Positions 44,901 through 53,206 of a DNA stretch of 64,000 bases are shown here, piece after piece. Every line of letters begins with the position of its first letter. Position 1 is the stretch's first letter. Source of the DNA: an uncultured Lachnospiraceae bacterium (GTDB lineage Bacteria > Bacillota > Clostridia > Lachnospirales > Lachnospiraceae); NCBI GenBank assembly GCA_910586555.1, contig CAJUJY010000002.1:1-64000 (forward strand). Direction: 5' to 3'. The notes beneath the pieces were generated by a model that was not told where the DNA came from, searched no databases, and saw nothing but the letters and a program-made list of their open reading frames with translations. The translations under genes and the position numbers were made by a program.

Positions 44901-47134
44901 GCACGGCCATAACCACCCCTGCCAACAGATAAACGTATCTTATTAGCAGTTATTGCATTGTCAAATTTAACAATATAGAATGGGTTTTCGTTCTTGTCAA
45001 GTTTCCTTAAAAGGCGTGCACCAACAGAAAGCTGTTTGCTATCCTGTGAATTCCAGTAGTCAATTCTTACAGTTGCAAGTGCAGCAGCCTCATCAAATGC
45101 TGCAAATGTTAAGAAATTCATTTTGTAGTCATTATCAAGTGTAATGTTCATTCCCCTGTCATTTGCAGGATAAGATACACCATCGTCCCAGTCTGTTTTT
45201 GTCCAGTAAGAATTGTAGTCATTATCTACAAGGCCCAGGGCACTTTTAGCTTCTGTGTCAAGAGGGCTTGCTTCCATCTTTGCACCGCCATGCCCGCCAA
45301 AACTTGCTGAAACAATATGTGCTGATACTTTGCCTTCACCATTAGAAGTATTTAACAGCTTATAAGCTGGAAGTTCTGGAGGATTTGAATTTTTAGTTTT
45401 GCCAAGGGACTCCAGTGAAGGTTTTCCCCATCCCTTACTGTTCCAGCCTTTAACATAAACTAAATATTCTGTATCTTCCTCAAGATTCTGGATTTTATAG
45501 CTGTTTGTTTCAATTATGCCAGTGCCACCAGTTGCTTCATCTTCAACAAATCCTTCAATGGCTGGTTTATACTGGCTTTCACCTTTTTTCTTGTAATAAA
45601 CCATATAAGCACTGGAATCATCCATATCTTTCCATGTAACATTAATGGAGCGGTATCCGCCAGTTGCTTTTACATTGTCTGGAGGATCTGGTTTTGCCTG
45701 TGGTTCTGGTACGCCTGTTACTTCTTCTGACCACGGGCTTTTCCAGTCACCATTTACGGAACGTACTTTAAGGGTGTATTTTTCAAAATTTACAAGTTTT
45801 TCATCATTAATACTGCTTGCAATGTATTTATTGCCTGGAACCTTAATAGTATCTTCCATGGTTTCTTTTGACTTTCCAGCAGGGCCCTTTATAAAAAGTT
45901 CATATCCTGTTACATTGCTTTGTGCACTCCATGATACACTAAGCTGTTCATTGCCAGGTTTTGGAGAGTCCATCTTTGGAATACTTAGTTCTGGCGCAGG
46001 TATCCTTTTCTCCATGTCATTAACAAACTCTACTTTGGCAATTTGGGAAAGCTTTTCATTTTTCCTTGTACCAGTGATTTTAATGTTTACCCTTTTTACT
46101 GCAATCTGGCCGTTAAAGTCCAGTATAAGTGAACCATCAGGCTCAGTTTTTACAAAAGCTGCCCTTGCGTTTGCTTTTCTTAAGCCTGCTTTTTCACTGC
46201 CTAAGGAAATTTCCTGTTCTGTACCATCTTCAAGATAAACTGTGGCAGTACCAGCGGCAATATCGCTTTCATATGTGCCATCTTCCATTTCATAAGGTGA
46301 AAGAAGCCTTATGCCGTCAATCTGCGGGGCAGTATCATCATTATCTGCCAGTGTAAAATCAAGGCTTACTGGATTACTTGAAGAAATGTTTGCATCTGCA
46401 TTTGCTGGTGTTAAAGAAACTTCTTTATTTTCCAGCAGACCTGATACATTTCCATTAGGAGATGTAACTTGCTTAGAAATCCAGAGTTTTTCTTCAAGTG
46501 ACTGTTGTGTGGTTTCCCCAAGGTTCTGTACAAGTACCTGGAGGTCTGCAATGTCAGTTTTGCCATTGTTATCAAGGTCTGAGTATTCATTACCTGAATT
46601 TTGCCTGATTAATTTTAGGAGAAGTTCTTTATCATTCCCATCTAAAATACCATCACCATTAACATCACCTGCAATAAGCCAGCCAGGATTTGTTTCCTTG
46701 TTTCCTGTGTCATATTTTGATGCACATACAAGAAGTTTATGCGCCCATCCTGGTTCTACTTCAACAGCCTGTGTATATGTAGCAAACTTGCCTGCTTTAA
46801 TTGTAATAGTCTGTCTGCCTGCTACATTTTCAAAATGTGCTGTTGCAGAAGGTACATTTTCTGAAAATGCTAAATTTTTACTTTGGCTGCCGTTTTCTAA
46901 AGATACCTCTGCCTCACCTGTGTAATTAATGGAAGGACGTACTTCTATTTCCAGTGCACCAGTTTTCTGTGTAGTAGTTTTGTTTCCAGAACTAGAAGCT
47001 TTACCAGGCTTTGTTTCAGAAAGTATCCCTGTTCCTGAAGCCTTGGCATATGCATTGCGGGCTGGCATTGCAAAACCTTGTAATGGCTGGAGGAGCAGGC
47101 AGCCAGTAAGTAATGCTGCTATTTTTTTTCTCAT
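41939..47134 (-). CDS. Secreted M60-type metalloprotease with dockerin and FN3 domains
   Basis: 1731 residues from ATG 47134 (a GTG two codons earlier is also possible; AAGGAA site). Signal peptide; then a beta region, a dockerin-like pair of Ca-binding loops at ~153-206 (GDVNGDGILDGNDKELLLKL and DLDNNGKTDIADLQVLVQNL), a discoidin-like module, two FN3 domains (about 385-600), an F5/8 C-like module, then the peptidase M60 domain with zinc motif HEIGH (1121-1125) followed by a downstream Glu, and C-terminal FN3, discoidin-like and beta modules. M60/M60-like enzymes cleave mucins and other O-glycoproteins. Secreted; probably assembled with the downstream partner. Confidence 0.88.
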   Translation of the reverse strand: MRKKIAALLTGCLLLQPLQGFAMPARNAYAKASGTGILSETKPGKASSSGNKTTTQKTGALEIEVRPSINYTGEAEVSLENGSQSKNLAFSENVPSATAHFENVAGRQTITIKAGKFATYTQAVEVEPGWAHKLLVCASKYDTGNKETNPGWLIAGDVNGDGILDGNDKELLLKLIRQNSGNEYSDLDNNGKTDIADLQVLVQNLGETTQQSLEEKLWISKQVTSPNGNVSGLLENKEVSLTPANADANISSSNPVSLDFTLADNDDTAPQIDGIRLLSPYEMEDGTYESDIAAGTATVYLEDGTEQEISLGSEKAGLRKANARAAFVKTEPDGSLILDFNGQIAVKRVNIKITGTRKNEKLSQIAKVEFVNDMEKRIPAPELSIPKMDSPKPGNEQLSVSWSAQSNVTGYELFIKGPAGKSKETMEDTIKVPGNKYIASSINDEKLVNFEKYTLKVRSVNGDWKSPWSEEVTGVPEPQAKPDPPDNVKATGGYRSINVTWKDMDDSSAYMVYYKKKGESQYKPAIEGFVEDEATGGTGIIETNSYKIQNLEEDTEYLVYVKGWNSKGWGKPSLESLGKTKNSNPPELPAYKLLNTSNGEGKVSAHIVSASFGGHGGAKMEASPLDTEAKSALGLVDNDYNSYWTKTDWDDGVSYPANDRGMNITLDNDYKMNFLTFAAFDEAAALATVRIDYWNSQDSKQLSVGARLLRKLDKNENPFYIVKFDNAITANKIRLSVGRGGYGRAEMKVGEIRFYNYDSLEDDIMGLYSDEMHSTLREDVTSGTIDILEKRLETPDSVSGEKHPLYSELKLELDTARDILNNKPSPSYEVINQITGKKDGHLGFGGLNPWQPLGKAVYAGETLVVYVGHNTKRTGDSTNLSLVMTQYHAESDSLAKSSAALKIGRNEITVPQVADKNFERGGQLYVAYSGNNASDKYAVRVLGGSDIPVLNLYKKTGTERTEAISAYIDSLEKYVTGIETEHNKLHKGGDKAVDYDYDQTNCILNSTDIMMEKMMYSLPATQVWAPLSGKSDKVAALDVSLQAMEDTMALFYQHKGLSNDEAAKANGNNMLPAQHLNIRYMRMFAGAFMYAAGNHIGIEWGQTGLASGAKSMDSFGWGIAHEIGHDINQGTYAVAEVTNNYFSQLLTGKERYTYENVYKKVTSGTKGRASNVFTQLALYWQLHLAFDDNKEDRHIYDNYEDQFNNLFFARVDTYSRNPGKAPQEGLSLDGGTDQNLMRLACAAANKNILPFFERWGMVPDEATTAYAAKYGEPYAKALYYVSKAARDYRVDNPGEPGTILGKDVITATATNSSNQVQVTINTTENTDLILGYEIIRSMTSNGKEESQVVGFQPVNKDGGDTVFTDTISTINNRVMSYTVKAVDNFLNYSNEADAGQVKIQTDGVMDKSLWTVNTNMSSSDDTEIEPGEEDPDSGYDEKNPGSIEAKKLNSIERVIDNDRTANGTYTGTVPETGVAEIVIDMHDIKETTALKYSGSALSSVTVQVSTDEAAWTTVKEISNLNGSENEATVWFDSVNEGERDKWIGTYDARYVKLTITQAGNISINEIEICGPSGDNIEFMQTDSGKPSIGIITADYKYGTEDTDVISGGSLVFTGTYKGNPAYNVVMLYDTEGNVIGAKDGNVNAGQVIFADVPENGNLGETSDGTWVYYIAPGQWDEETLKAIKGVRGELYRVDDAKTLEGERITSDTLIIQIPETLPEITLTGSVVPGNK

Positions 47135-47340
47135 ACTCACATTCCTTTCTATACCATGGAAACAAAATGCCAGCCAGTACTGTTTTTATACAGGTTAATC
47201 CCTGCGTGCCTGTTGCATAGCTGGTGTTTTCAAGAGGCACTATGGTAACAATTAAGACCCTTTTAAAAGGGTCTTATTAGCAAAGCAGGTTTATGCTGTA
47301 TCCAGAAAATAGTACTGGTCTTATATAGTTATAATAGTAT
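47135..47340 (-). promoter_or_regulatory. Structured leader of the M60 operon
   Basis: The ~200 bp before the protease holds several inverted repeats: a perfect 22-bp palindrome AAGACCCTTTTAAAAGGGTCTT (47254-47275), GTGCCT..AGGCAC (47206-47240) and CAGG..CCTG (47191-47204). A minus-strand AT-rich promoter region lies near 47300-47345. The arrangement could be an attenuator or riboswitch but fits no consensus I know. Confidence 0.35.
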
Positions 47341-47343
47341 ATT

Positions 47344-47372
47344 TTAACAAAATTTGCAATAGGTATTATATT
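47344..47372 (+). promoter_or_regulatory. Promoter of the chemoreceptor gene
   Basis: TTAACA (47344-47349), 17-bp spacer, TATATT (47367-47372), about 94 bp before the TTG start. Confidence 0.45.
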
Positions 47373-47465
47373 TATAATCCTGTTTTAATGATATTAAAAA
47401 ACTTGTATTACTAATAAAAAAGGAGTAAAATAGAAATTATAAAGAAGTAAGGAGGAGGAATTTTT

Positions 47466-49475
47466 TTGAAGGAAATTAAGCAAAAAATTAAAAAACAAAG
47501 ACGTATTGCAGATGAGATTTTATTCCAGGTAGGCAGGAGTGTACTGGCAGTATTCCTGGTTGTAGCTGTAATTGCTACTTTTATGGTACGCTGGCTTATT
47601 GTGTCTTCCAGGGAATCTGAACTTACATTGCAGTCAAAGTCAGCATCATACCAGCTTGAAGGTTTTTTTGAGCAGTACCAGAAGGCGTCTGCACAGCTTG
47701 CCGCCAACCCGGAGATAAAGGCGCTGCTGGAAGAAACAACACCAGGGAAAAATATTTTAGATTCGGAGAAAATGGGCACAGTAAAGCAAAACCTGGCAAA
47801 TATTGCAAATACTGACCCGGAAAATATTATGGCAACATGGATTGCAGACCTTGACACAAGCGTACTTACACAGTCAGATGGCTACACATCAGGAGATGAC
47901 TGGGTTTTTACGGAACGTGTATGGTACAAGCCATGTATGGAAACTGGCAGGACAACACTTACAGAACCATATCTTGACCCGGCTTCAGGGCAGGTAATTT
48001 TAAGTGCTGTAACCCCTGTTTATAATGAAGCTGGAAGCATGTCCGGTGTAGCAGGCATTGATGTTTCAATGGATAATATGAACAAAGTTATGGAAAGCTA
48101 TATAGGAAAAAAAGGATATATATTCCTTGTATCTGCTGAAGGTGTAATTATTTACCACCCACAGGAAGATTTAAGACAGAAAAAGATAACAGAAATTGGC
48201 CTGTCACAGAATTTAATAGATGCTGTAGCGTCAAATGAAGAAAGTTTCTTAAAGTATAAAGCAAATGGATCAGTAAAATACGGCGTAGCAGAAAAAACCG
48301 GTGAAACGGGATATACTGTAATAAGCAATATTCCATTTATTGAATACTATTCAATGATTTTTGGAATGGTTGCAGCACTGATAGCAATATTTATTATTGG
48401 TTTGTTTATGATTGTCTTAAGCATCAGGAAAAGCGCTGCCAGGCTTTCAAAGCCTATTAAGGAACTTAACCACACGGCACAGCAGCTTGCTGCTGGCGAT
48501 TTAGATGTGCATCTTGAGATAAAGTCAGAAGATGAAATAGGGGAACTTGGGGAATCCATTAAAAAGACAGTTACAAGGCTTAAAGAATATATCCTCTACA
48601 TAGATGAAACAGCAGAAGTGCTTGCAAAAATGGCTGATGGCAAATTAAGCATTGAACTTAAAAATGACTATGCGGGGGAATTCCAGAAAATTAAAAACGC
48701 CATGCTTAATATTTCTGCTTCCATGAGCAATGTAATGAAAGGCATAATTGAAACATCTGAACAGGTTTCAATAGGTGCTTCGGAACTGGCAGATGCTTCA
48801 CAGATGATTGCAGAAGGGGCACAGACACAGGCATCATCAGTACAGGAACTTGCTAACAGGGCAAGCACAGTTTCAGGACAGGTGCAGGAAAGCCGTAAAG
48901 ATGCAGAACTTTCTGCTAAAGCTACTGTACGTGTTACAACAATGATGGAACAGAACCAGGATAATATGAAGAAGATGATGGAAGCCATGGAGGAAATACG
49001 CACCACATCACACCAGGTTGTAGGGATTATACAGACCATAGAAGAAATTGCAGAACAGACAAACCTTTTGTCACTAAATGCTTCAATAGAGGCAGCACGT
49101 GCAGGGGAATTAGGAAAAGGATTTGCAGTGGTTGCTGATGAGATTGGCAAACTTGCACTTGAAAGTTCTAAAGCAGCAAGTATGACAAGGGAACTTATTG
49201 GTGTTTCAATGGAAGAGATTAACAAGGGCAATGAAATAGCTGGCGGGGTTATGGCCTCACTTGAGGAGTCTGTAAGTGCCGTAGGCAATGTTAATGAAAT
49301 GATTAAAAAAACTACCCAAAATGCAGTGCTACAGGCAGAAAACATTGAACAGATACGAATTGGCATTGACAGCATAGCACAGGGTGTAAATGATAATTCT
49401 GCGGTATCAGAAGAAACATATGCAACATCAGAACAGCTTGCAACCCAGACAGTAACACTAAATGAAATGGTATAA
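47466..49475 (+). CDS. Methyl-accepting chemotaxis protein
   Basis: 669 residues. It starts at TTG 47466 after AGGAGGAGG; no ATG lies before the first helix. TM1 (about 22-45), a dCache-type sensor (WIADLDTSVLTQSDGY, VWYKPCMETGRTTLTEPYLDPASGQVILSAVTPVYN), TM2 (~300-322), HAMP (KPIKELNHTAQQLAAGDLDVHL), then the signalling hairpin tip EIAEQTNLLSLNASIEAARAGELGKGFAVVADEI. The end is unusual: after LNEMV comes TAA, and the next in-frame codons read KFEFE before another TAA, which is the normal family C-terminus. The last six residues seem lost by a stop mutation. No che or flagellar genes are near. Confidence 0.92.
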   Translation: MKEIKQKIKKQRRIADEILFQVGRSVLAVFLVVAVIATFMVRWLIVSSRESELTLQSKSASYQLEGFFEQYQKASAQLAANPEIKALLEETTPGKNILDSEKMGTVKQNLANIANTDPENIMATWIADLDTSVLTQSDGYTSGDDWVFTERVWYKPCMETGRTTLTEPYLDPASGQVILSAVTPVYNEAGSMSGVAGIDVSMDNMNKVMESYIGKKGYIFLVSAEGVIIYHPQEDLRQKKITEIGLSQNLIDAVASNEESFLKYKANGSVKYGVAEKTGETGYTVISNIPFIEYYSMIFGMVAALIAIFIIGLFMIVLSIRKSAARLSKPIKELNHTAQQLAAGDLDVHLEIKSEDEIGELGESIKKTVTRLKEYILYIDETAEVLAKMADGKLSIELKNDYAGEFQKIKNAMLNISASMSNVMKGIIETSEQVSIGASELADASQMIAEGAQTQASSVQELANRASTVSGQVQESRKDAELSAKATVRVTTMMEQNQDNMKKMMEAMEEIRTTSHQVVGIIQTIEEIAEQTNLLSLNASIEAARAGELGKGFAVVADEIGKLALESSKAASMTRELIGVSMEEINKGNEIAGGVMASLEESVSAVGNVNEMIKKTTQNAVLQAENIEQIRIGIDSIAQGVNDNSAVSEETYATSEQLATQTVTLNEMV

Positions 49476-49503
49476 AAATTTGAATTTGAATAATTAAAAA
49501 CTG

Positions 49504-49537
49504 GGAAATCCCCTGCTTTATATGGTGGGGGATTTCC
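49504..49537 (+). terminator. Terminator of the chemoreceptor gene
   Basis: Perfect 10-bp stem GGAAATCCCC / GGGGATTTCC, ~14-nt loop, T-rich downstream. Confidence 0.8.
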
Positions 49538-49652
49538 TGGCGTGTTATTTTTATTTAAACATGGAAATTTATAAAATAAAGGGCTTGTACTTTATACCTT
49601 GTTTTGTGTATAATGTTTCCTGTATACAAATTTGCTGGAAGTGAGGTTATAT

Positions 49653-50045
49653 ATGACAAGTAAAGAAAGAACAAGGTTAAGGGCACTGGCTATGAAAACA
49701 GACAGTATTTTCCAGATAGGGAAAACTGGCATTACACCACAGCAGACAGATGCCATACGTGATGCGCTTAAAGCAAGGGAGCTGGTTAAGATAAATGTCC
49801 TTAAAAACTGTGATGAAGATGCTGCAGTGCTTGCAAGGCTTTTGTCAGAAAGAACTGGTTCAGAGGTTGTCCAGGTTATAGGTAAAAAGATTATATTATA
49901 TAAGAAAAATATGCAAAAAGAAGAGAAAAAAAGGCTTGATAAGAAGAGGGAACAAAAGAAAAGGGAGTATACAAGGAAAAAACCGGACCAGGCAAAGACC
50001 AGGAAAACAGTAAAAATGCCAGTAAAAGGCAGAAAGCAGGTATAA
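49653..50045 (+). CDS. yhbY: YhbY-type CRM-domain RNA-binding protein
   Basis: About 130 residues from ATG 49653 (GAGG site). The CRM domain has MTSKERTRLRALAMKTDSIFQIGKTGIT at the start and VIGKKIILYKK at the end of the fold, as in ribosome-assembly protein YhbY; a Lys/Arg-rich tail of ~40 residues is added. First gene of the conserved yhbY-nadD-yqeK-rsfS cluster, linking ribosome assembly and NAD synthesis by gene order only. Confidence 0.9.
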   Translation: MTSKERTRLRALAMKTDSIFQIGKTGITPQQTDAIRDALKARELVKINVLKNCDEDAAVLARLLSERTGSEVVQVIGKKIILYKKNMQKEEKKRLDKKREQKKREYTRKKPDQAKTRKTVKMPVKGRKQV

Positions 50046-50050
50046 TCTTT

Positions 50051-50671
50051 ATGGGCAGGACAGGTATTATGGGAGGGACATTTAATCCCGTCCATATTGC
50101 ACATATCAGAATGGCAGAAGAAGCATACAGGCAGGCAGGGCTTGACAGGGTGGTTTTTATGCCTTCTAAAAACCCGCCACATAAAAAAGATATCCATATT
50201 ATACCAGAAAAGCACCGCAGGGCAATGCTAAAAATTGCAATAAACGGCATACCATATTTTGAATATTCAGATTTTGAATTTAAAAGGGAGGGGATTACTT
50301 ATTCTTCAGAAACTTTAGAACTTCTGCATAGGCAGCACCCTTTTGAAGAATATTTTTTTATTATGGGCGGGGATTCGTTTTTCCAGGTTGAAAGCTGGCA
50401 TATGCCTGGCAAAATTATGGAACATGCAGTTATAATTGCAATAAACCGTGGCAGGGCATGCAGGAAACAAATGGAAGCACAGGCAGATAAATTAAAAAAC
50501 AGGTATAATGCAAAAATACTAATTGCAGAAATGCCACAGATGGATATAAGTTCAAGCTGTATAAGGAAAATTATTTTATCAGGAGGGGACGCTTCCATGT
50601 ATTTGCCAGACGGGGTATGGGAATACATTAAAGAGAATAAATGTATAAACTTTGGAACTGGCAGGACGTAA
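50051..50671 (+). CDS. nadD: Nicotinate-nucleotide adenylyltransferase
   Basis: 206 residues. Makes deamido-NAD from nicotinate mononucleotide and ATP. Has the nucleotidyltransferase motif GGTFNPVHIAHIRMA and the ISSSxIR-type motif (DISSSCIRKII) near the end. Starts 5 bp after yhbY. Its tail may overlap a longer form of the next gene. Cytoplasmic. Confidence 0.95.
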   Translation: MGRTGIMGGTFNPVHIAHIRMAEEAYRQAGLDRVVFMPSKNPPHKKDIHIIPEKHRRAMLKIAINGIPYFEYSDFEFKREGITYSSETLELLHRQHPFEEYFFIMGGDSFFQVESWHMPGKIMEHAVIIAINRGRACRKQMEAQADKLKNRYNAKILIAEMPQMDISSSCIRKIILSGGDASMYLPDGVWEYIKENKCINFGTGRT

Positions 50672-50721
50672 AATGCTATTTTGCTAAAAAGTTAATAATA
50701 CACCCAGAAATGAGGAATATT

Positions 50722-51333
50722 ATGTTGGAAAATGTTGAAAAAGTACAAGAAAGGCTTAGATCCAAGCTTACACCTAAAAGGTTTATCCATACAACCGGTG
50801 TAAGGTATACTGCTGCTGCGCTTGCAATGAGGTATGGACTGTCTGTTGAAGATGCTTCGATGGCAGGTGTACTCCATGACTGTGCCAAATGTTTTTCTGA
50901 TGATGAACTTGTAAGGAAATGCCTGAAAAATAATCTTGAATGTACAGATATTGAACTTAGGAATGGTTTTTTGTTACATGCTAAACTTGGCGCATGTTAT
51001 GCCAGGAAGAAATATGGTATTGAAAATGAAGAAATAATTTCTGCAGTAAGGTACCATACTACAGGCAGAGCAGGAATGAAACCGCTTGAAGCTGTAATTT
51101 TTACAGCAGATTATATTGAACCTGGCAGAAAACCGCTGCCACATCTTGAGGCAGTGCGCAGGATGGCTTTTGTGGATATTGATGAGGCTGTATACCAGAT
51201 ACTTGACAGGACACTTGGATACCTTGGCGAAAAGGCCAAAACAGATAACAGCGGGCGTGAGATAGATATACATACAGTTGAAGCCTTTAAATACTACAGG
51301 CAGATACATGATGAAAAAAATATTACATTTTAG
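50722..51333 (+). CDS. yqeK: YqeK-family HD phosphohydrolase (Ap4A hydrolase)
   Basis: 203 residues from ATG 50722, preceded by GAGG; a longer frame reaches 50641 inside nadD but has no site and gives a non-family N-terminus. HD-domain signature: KRFIHTTGVRYTA, VLHDCAKCF (the HD pair), then later LLHAKLGA, RYHTTGRAGM and IFTADYIEPGR. Family members cleave diadenosine tetraphosphate symmetrically using Fe. Third gene of the yhbY cluster. Confidence 0.9.
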   Translation: MLENVEKVQERLRSKLTPKRFIHTTGVRYTAAALAMRYGLSVEDASMAGVLHDCAKCFSDDELVRKCLKNNLECTDIELRNGFLLHAKLGACYARKKYGIENEEIISAVRYHTTGRAGMKPLEAVIFTADYIEPGRKPLPHLEAVRRMAFVDIDEAVYQILDRTLGYLGEKAKTDNSGREIDIHTVEAFKYYRQIHDEKNITF

Positions 51334-51348
51334 AAATGAGGAGGATCT

Positions 51349-51702
51349 ATGAGAGAACAGGCAAGAATGGCAGAAACAGCCTATAATGCCCTTGATGAAA
51401 AAAAGGGTGAAGACATTAAGATTATTGATATTTCAAAAATATCTGTAATGGCAGATTATTTTATTATTGCTAATGGAAATAATATCTCACAAGTACAGGC
51501 ACTTGTTGATAATGTTGAGGAAAAAATGCATATGGCAGGTTTTACCATAAAGCGTAAAGAAGGAAATAAAAGCAGTACATGGGTGCTTCTTGACTTCGGG
51601 GATATAGTAGTACATGTATTTGATAGTGAAGACAGGCTGTTTTATGATTTAGAAAGAATATGGTCAGACGGCAGGGTAATAGATGTATCTGCATTAGAAT
51701 AA
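51349..51702 (+). CDS. rsfS: Ribosome silencing factor
   Basis: 117 residues, full length for RsfS. Binds ribosomal protein L14 and prevents subunit joining in starved cells. Conserved core DIKIIDISKISVMADYFIIANGNNISQVQALVDN and C-terminal VLLDFGDIVVHVFDSEDRLFYDLERIW. GAGGAGG site; 15 bp after yqeK. Confidence 0.95.
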   Translation: MREQARMAETAYNALDEKKGEDIKIIDISKISVMADYFIIANGNNISQVQALVDNVEEKMHMAGFTIKRKEGNKSSTWVLLDFGDIVVHVFDSEDRLFYDLERIWSDGRVIDVSALE

Positions 51703-51710
51703 AATTTTTC

Positions 51711-51750
51711 AGAACATACGTTTGACAAATGTAAAAAAAGGTGGTATTAT
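51711..51750 (+). promoter_or_regulatory. SOS box and lexA promoter
   Basis: AGAACATACGTTTG (51711-51724) matches the Gram-positive LexA box GAACnnnnGTTC with one mismatch (last base). It overlaps the -35 of an excellent promoter: TTGACA (51722-51727), 17-bp spacer, TATTAT (51745-51750). Indicates that LexA represses its own gene. Confidence 0.8.
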
Positions 51751-51790
51751 ATTTTTATAATATCACTTTATCTATTTAGGAGGGTACTCT

Positions 51791-52408
51791 ATGCCAAAAG
51801 GAAGGATTACTGCCAAGCAGCAGGAAATATTAGAATATATTAAATCAGAAATTGTAAATAAGGGATATCCGCCAGCCGTAAGGGAGATATGCGGGGCTGT
51901 ACATTTAAAGTCCACATCTTCTGTACATTCACACCTTGAAACACTTGAAAAAAATGGTTTTATACGCAGGGATCCTACAAAACCCAGGGCTATTGAAATA
52001 ATAGATGATGATTTTAACCTTTCACGCAGGGAAATAGTAAGTGTGCCAGTTATAGGTTCAGTTGCAGCAGGTGAACCTATATTTGCAGACCAGAATATTG
52101 AAAGCTATATGCCAGTGCTGCCAGAAGACCTGCCAGACGGGCCGGCATTTATGCTGCGTGTAAAGGGTGAAAGCATGGTTAATGCAGGTATATTTGATGG
52201 TGACAGGGTTTTAGTAAAGAAACAGGAGTCTGCCAGGAATGGTGATATAATAGTGGCACTTGTGGAAGATGCTGCCACAGTTAAGACATTTTACAAGGAA
52301 GACGGGCATTTCAGGTTACAGCCAGAGAATGATACAATGGAACCTATTATACTTGATGATGTAGTAGTGCTTGGCAAAGTAACAGGATTATTCAGGGTTT
52401 ATAAATAA
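51791..52408 (+). CDS. lexA: LexA repressor
   Basis: 205 residues. N-terminal winged HTH (AKQQEILEYIKSEIVNKGYPPAVREICGAVHLKSTSSVHSHLETLEKNGFI), cleavage site Ala-Gly in GSVAAGEPIFA, then the latent protease with Ser128 (KGESMV) and Lys165 (AATVKTF), spaced 37 as in Escherichia coli. Represses SOS genes and self-cleaves when RecA filaments form. GGAGGG site before the ATG. SOS box in its own promoter. Confidence 0.96.
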   Translation: MPKGRITAKQQEILEYIKSEIVNKGYPPAVREICGAVHLKSTSSVHSHLETLEKNGFIRRDPTKPRAIEIIDDDFNLSRREIVSVPVIGSVAAGEPIFADQNIESYMPVLPEDLPDGPAFMLRVKGESMVNAGIFDGDRVLVKKQESARNGDIIVALVEDAATVKTFYKEDGHFRLQPENDTMEPIILDDVVVLGKVTGLFRVYK

Positions 52409-52580
52409 TCCATTCATTGCTTCAGATGATGGCCCAGGCTGCTCTAATCATGGAATAACATTGAAAAAGGCAAAAAGTAATTATTTGGAATTTGGTGCTT
52501 GTGAACATAGAAAAAGAAAGTAAAGATTATAGCGTTCCATATCAAGAAAATAGGGGAAAAATTAAGAAAGGGAAATTTTT

Positions 52581-53171
52581 ATGGACAGGATGGACAGGCA
52601 GTTTAATTTTCTGCGTGAAACAGACGGTTTAAAGCAAATAGTAAGGCAGTCATATCTTGCAGATGGCAGCCGTAAGGAGAATGATGCTGAACATTCATGG
52701 CACCTTGCAATTATGGCAGTCCTTTTAAGTGAATATGCAGATAAGGATATAGATGTGCTGCGTGTTATAACAATGGTACTTATACATGATATAGTTGAAC
52801 TTGATGCAGGCGATACATATGCATATGATACTGCTGGCAATGCTACAAAGCGTGAACGTGAAGTTAAAGCGGCGGACAGGATATTTAATATGCTGCCTAA
52901 AGACCAGGCAGCATATTTAAGGGATATCTGGGAAGAATTTGAAGCGTGTTCCACAAAGGAGGCTGCATTTGCCAATACACTTGACAAATTGCAGCCCCTT
53001 ATGTTAAATGATGCTTCTTGTGGCAAATCATGGAAAGAACATGGTGTAAAGCTTCCACAGGTGTTAAACCGTAATAAAAATACAGCAGAAGGATCAGAAG
53101 AATTATGGCAGTATGCCATGAAAAATTTTATAGAACCGAATGTTAAAAATGGCATATTAAAAGAACATTAA
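52581..53171 (+). CDS. HD-domain hydrolase (YfbR/HDDC2-like)
   Basis: 196 residues. An HD domain with the H-HD-D set: NDAEHSWHLA, VLIHDIVELDAGD, and ANTLDKLQPL. Resembles 5'-deoxynucleotidase YfbR and HDDC2 proteins, which hydrolyse nucleoside monophosphates with a divalent metal. AAAGGG site eight bases before the ATG. Single gene; 170 bp from lexA with no feature recognised between. Confidence 0.88.
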   Translation: MDRMDRQFNFLRETDGLKQIVRQSYLADGSRKENDAEHSWHLAIMAVLLSEYADKDIDVLRVITMVLIHDIVELDAGDTYAYDTAGNATKREREVKAADRIFNMLPKDQAAYLRDIWEEFEACSTKEAAFANTLDKLQPLMLNDASCGKSWKEHGVKLPQVLNRNKNTAEGSEELWQYAMKNFIEPNVKNGILKEH

Positions 53172-53206
53172 CAACATATTTATATATACAGAAAAGGAAT
53201 ATAAAA

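Noticed and set aside
40542..47134. Cellulosome component cluster
   Set aside because: A single dockerin on a protease and no glycoside hydrolase, scaffoldin repeats or CBMs; better read as a two-protein secreted complex.
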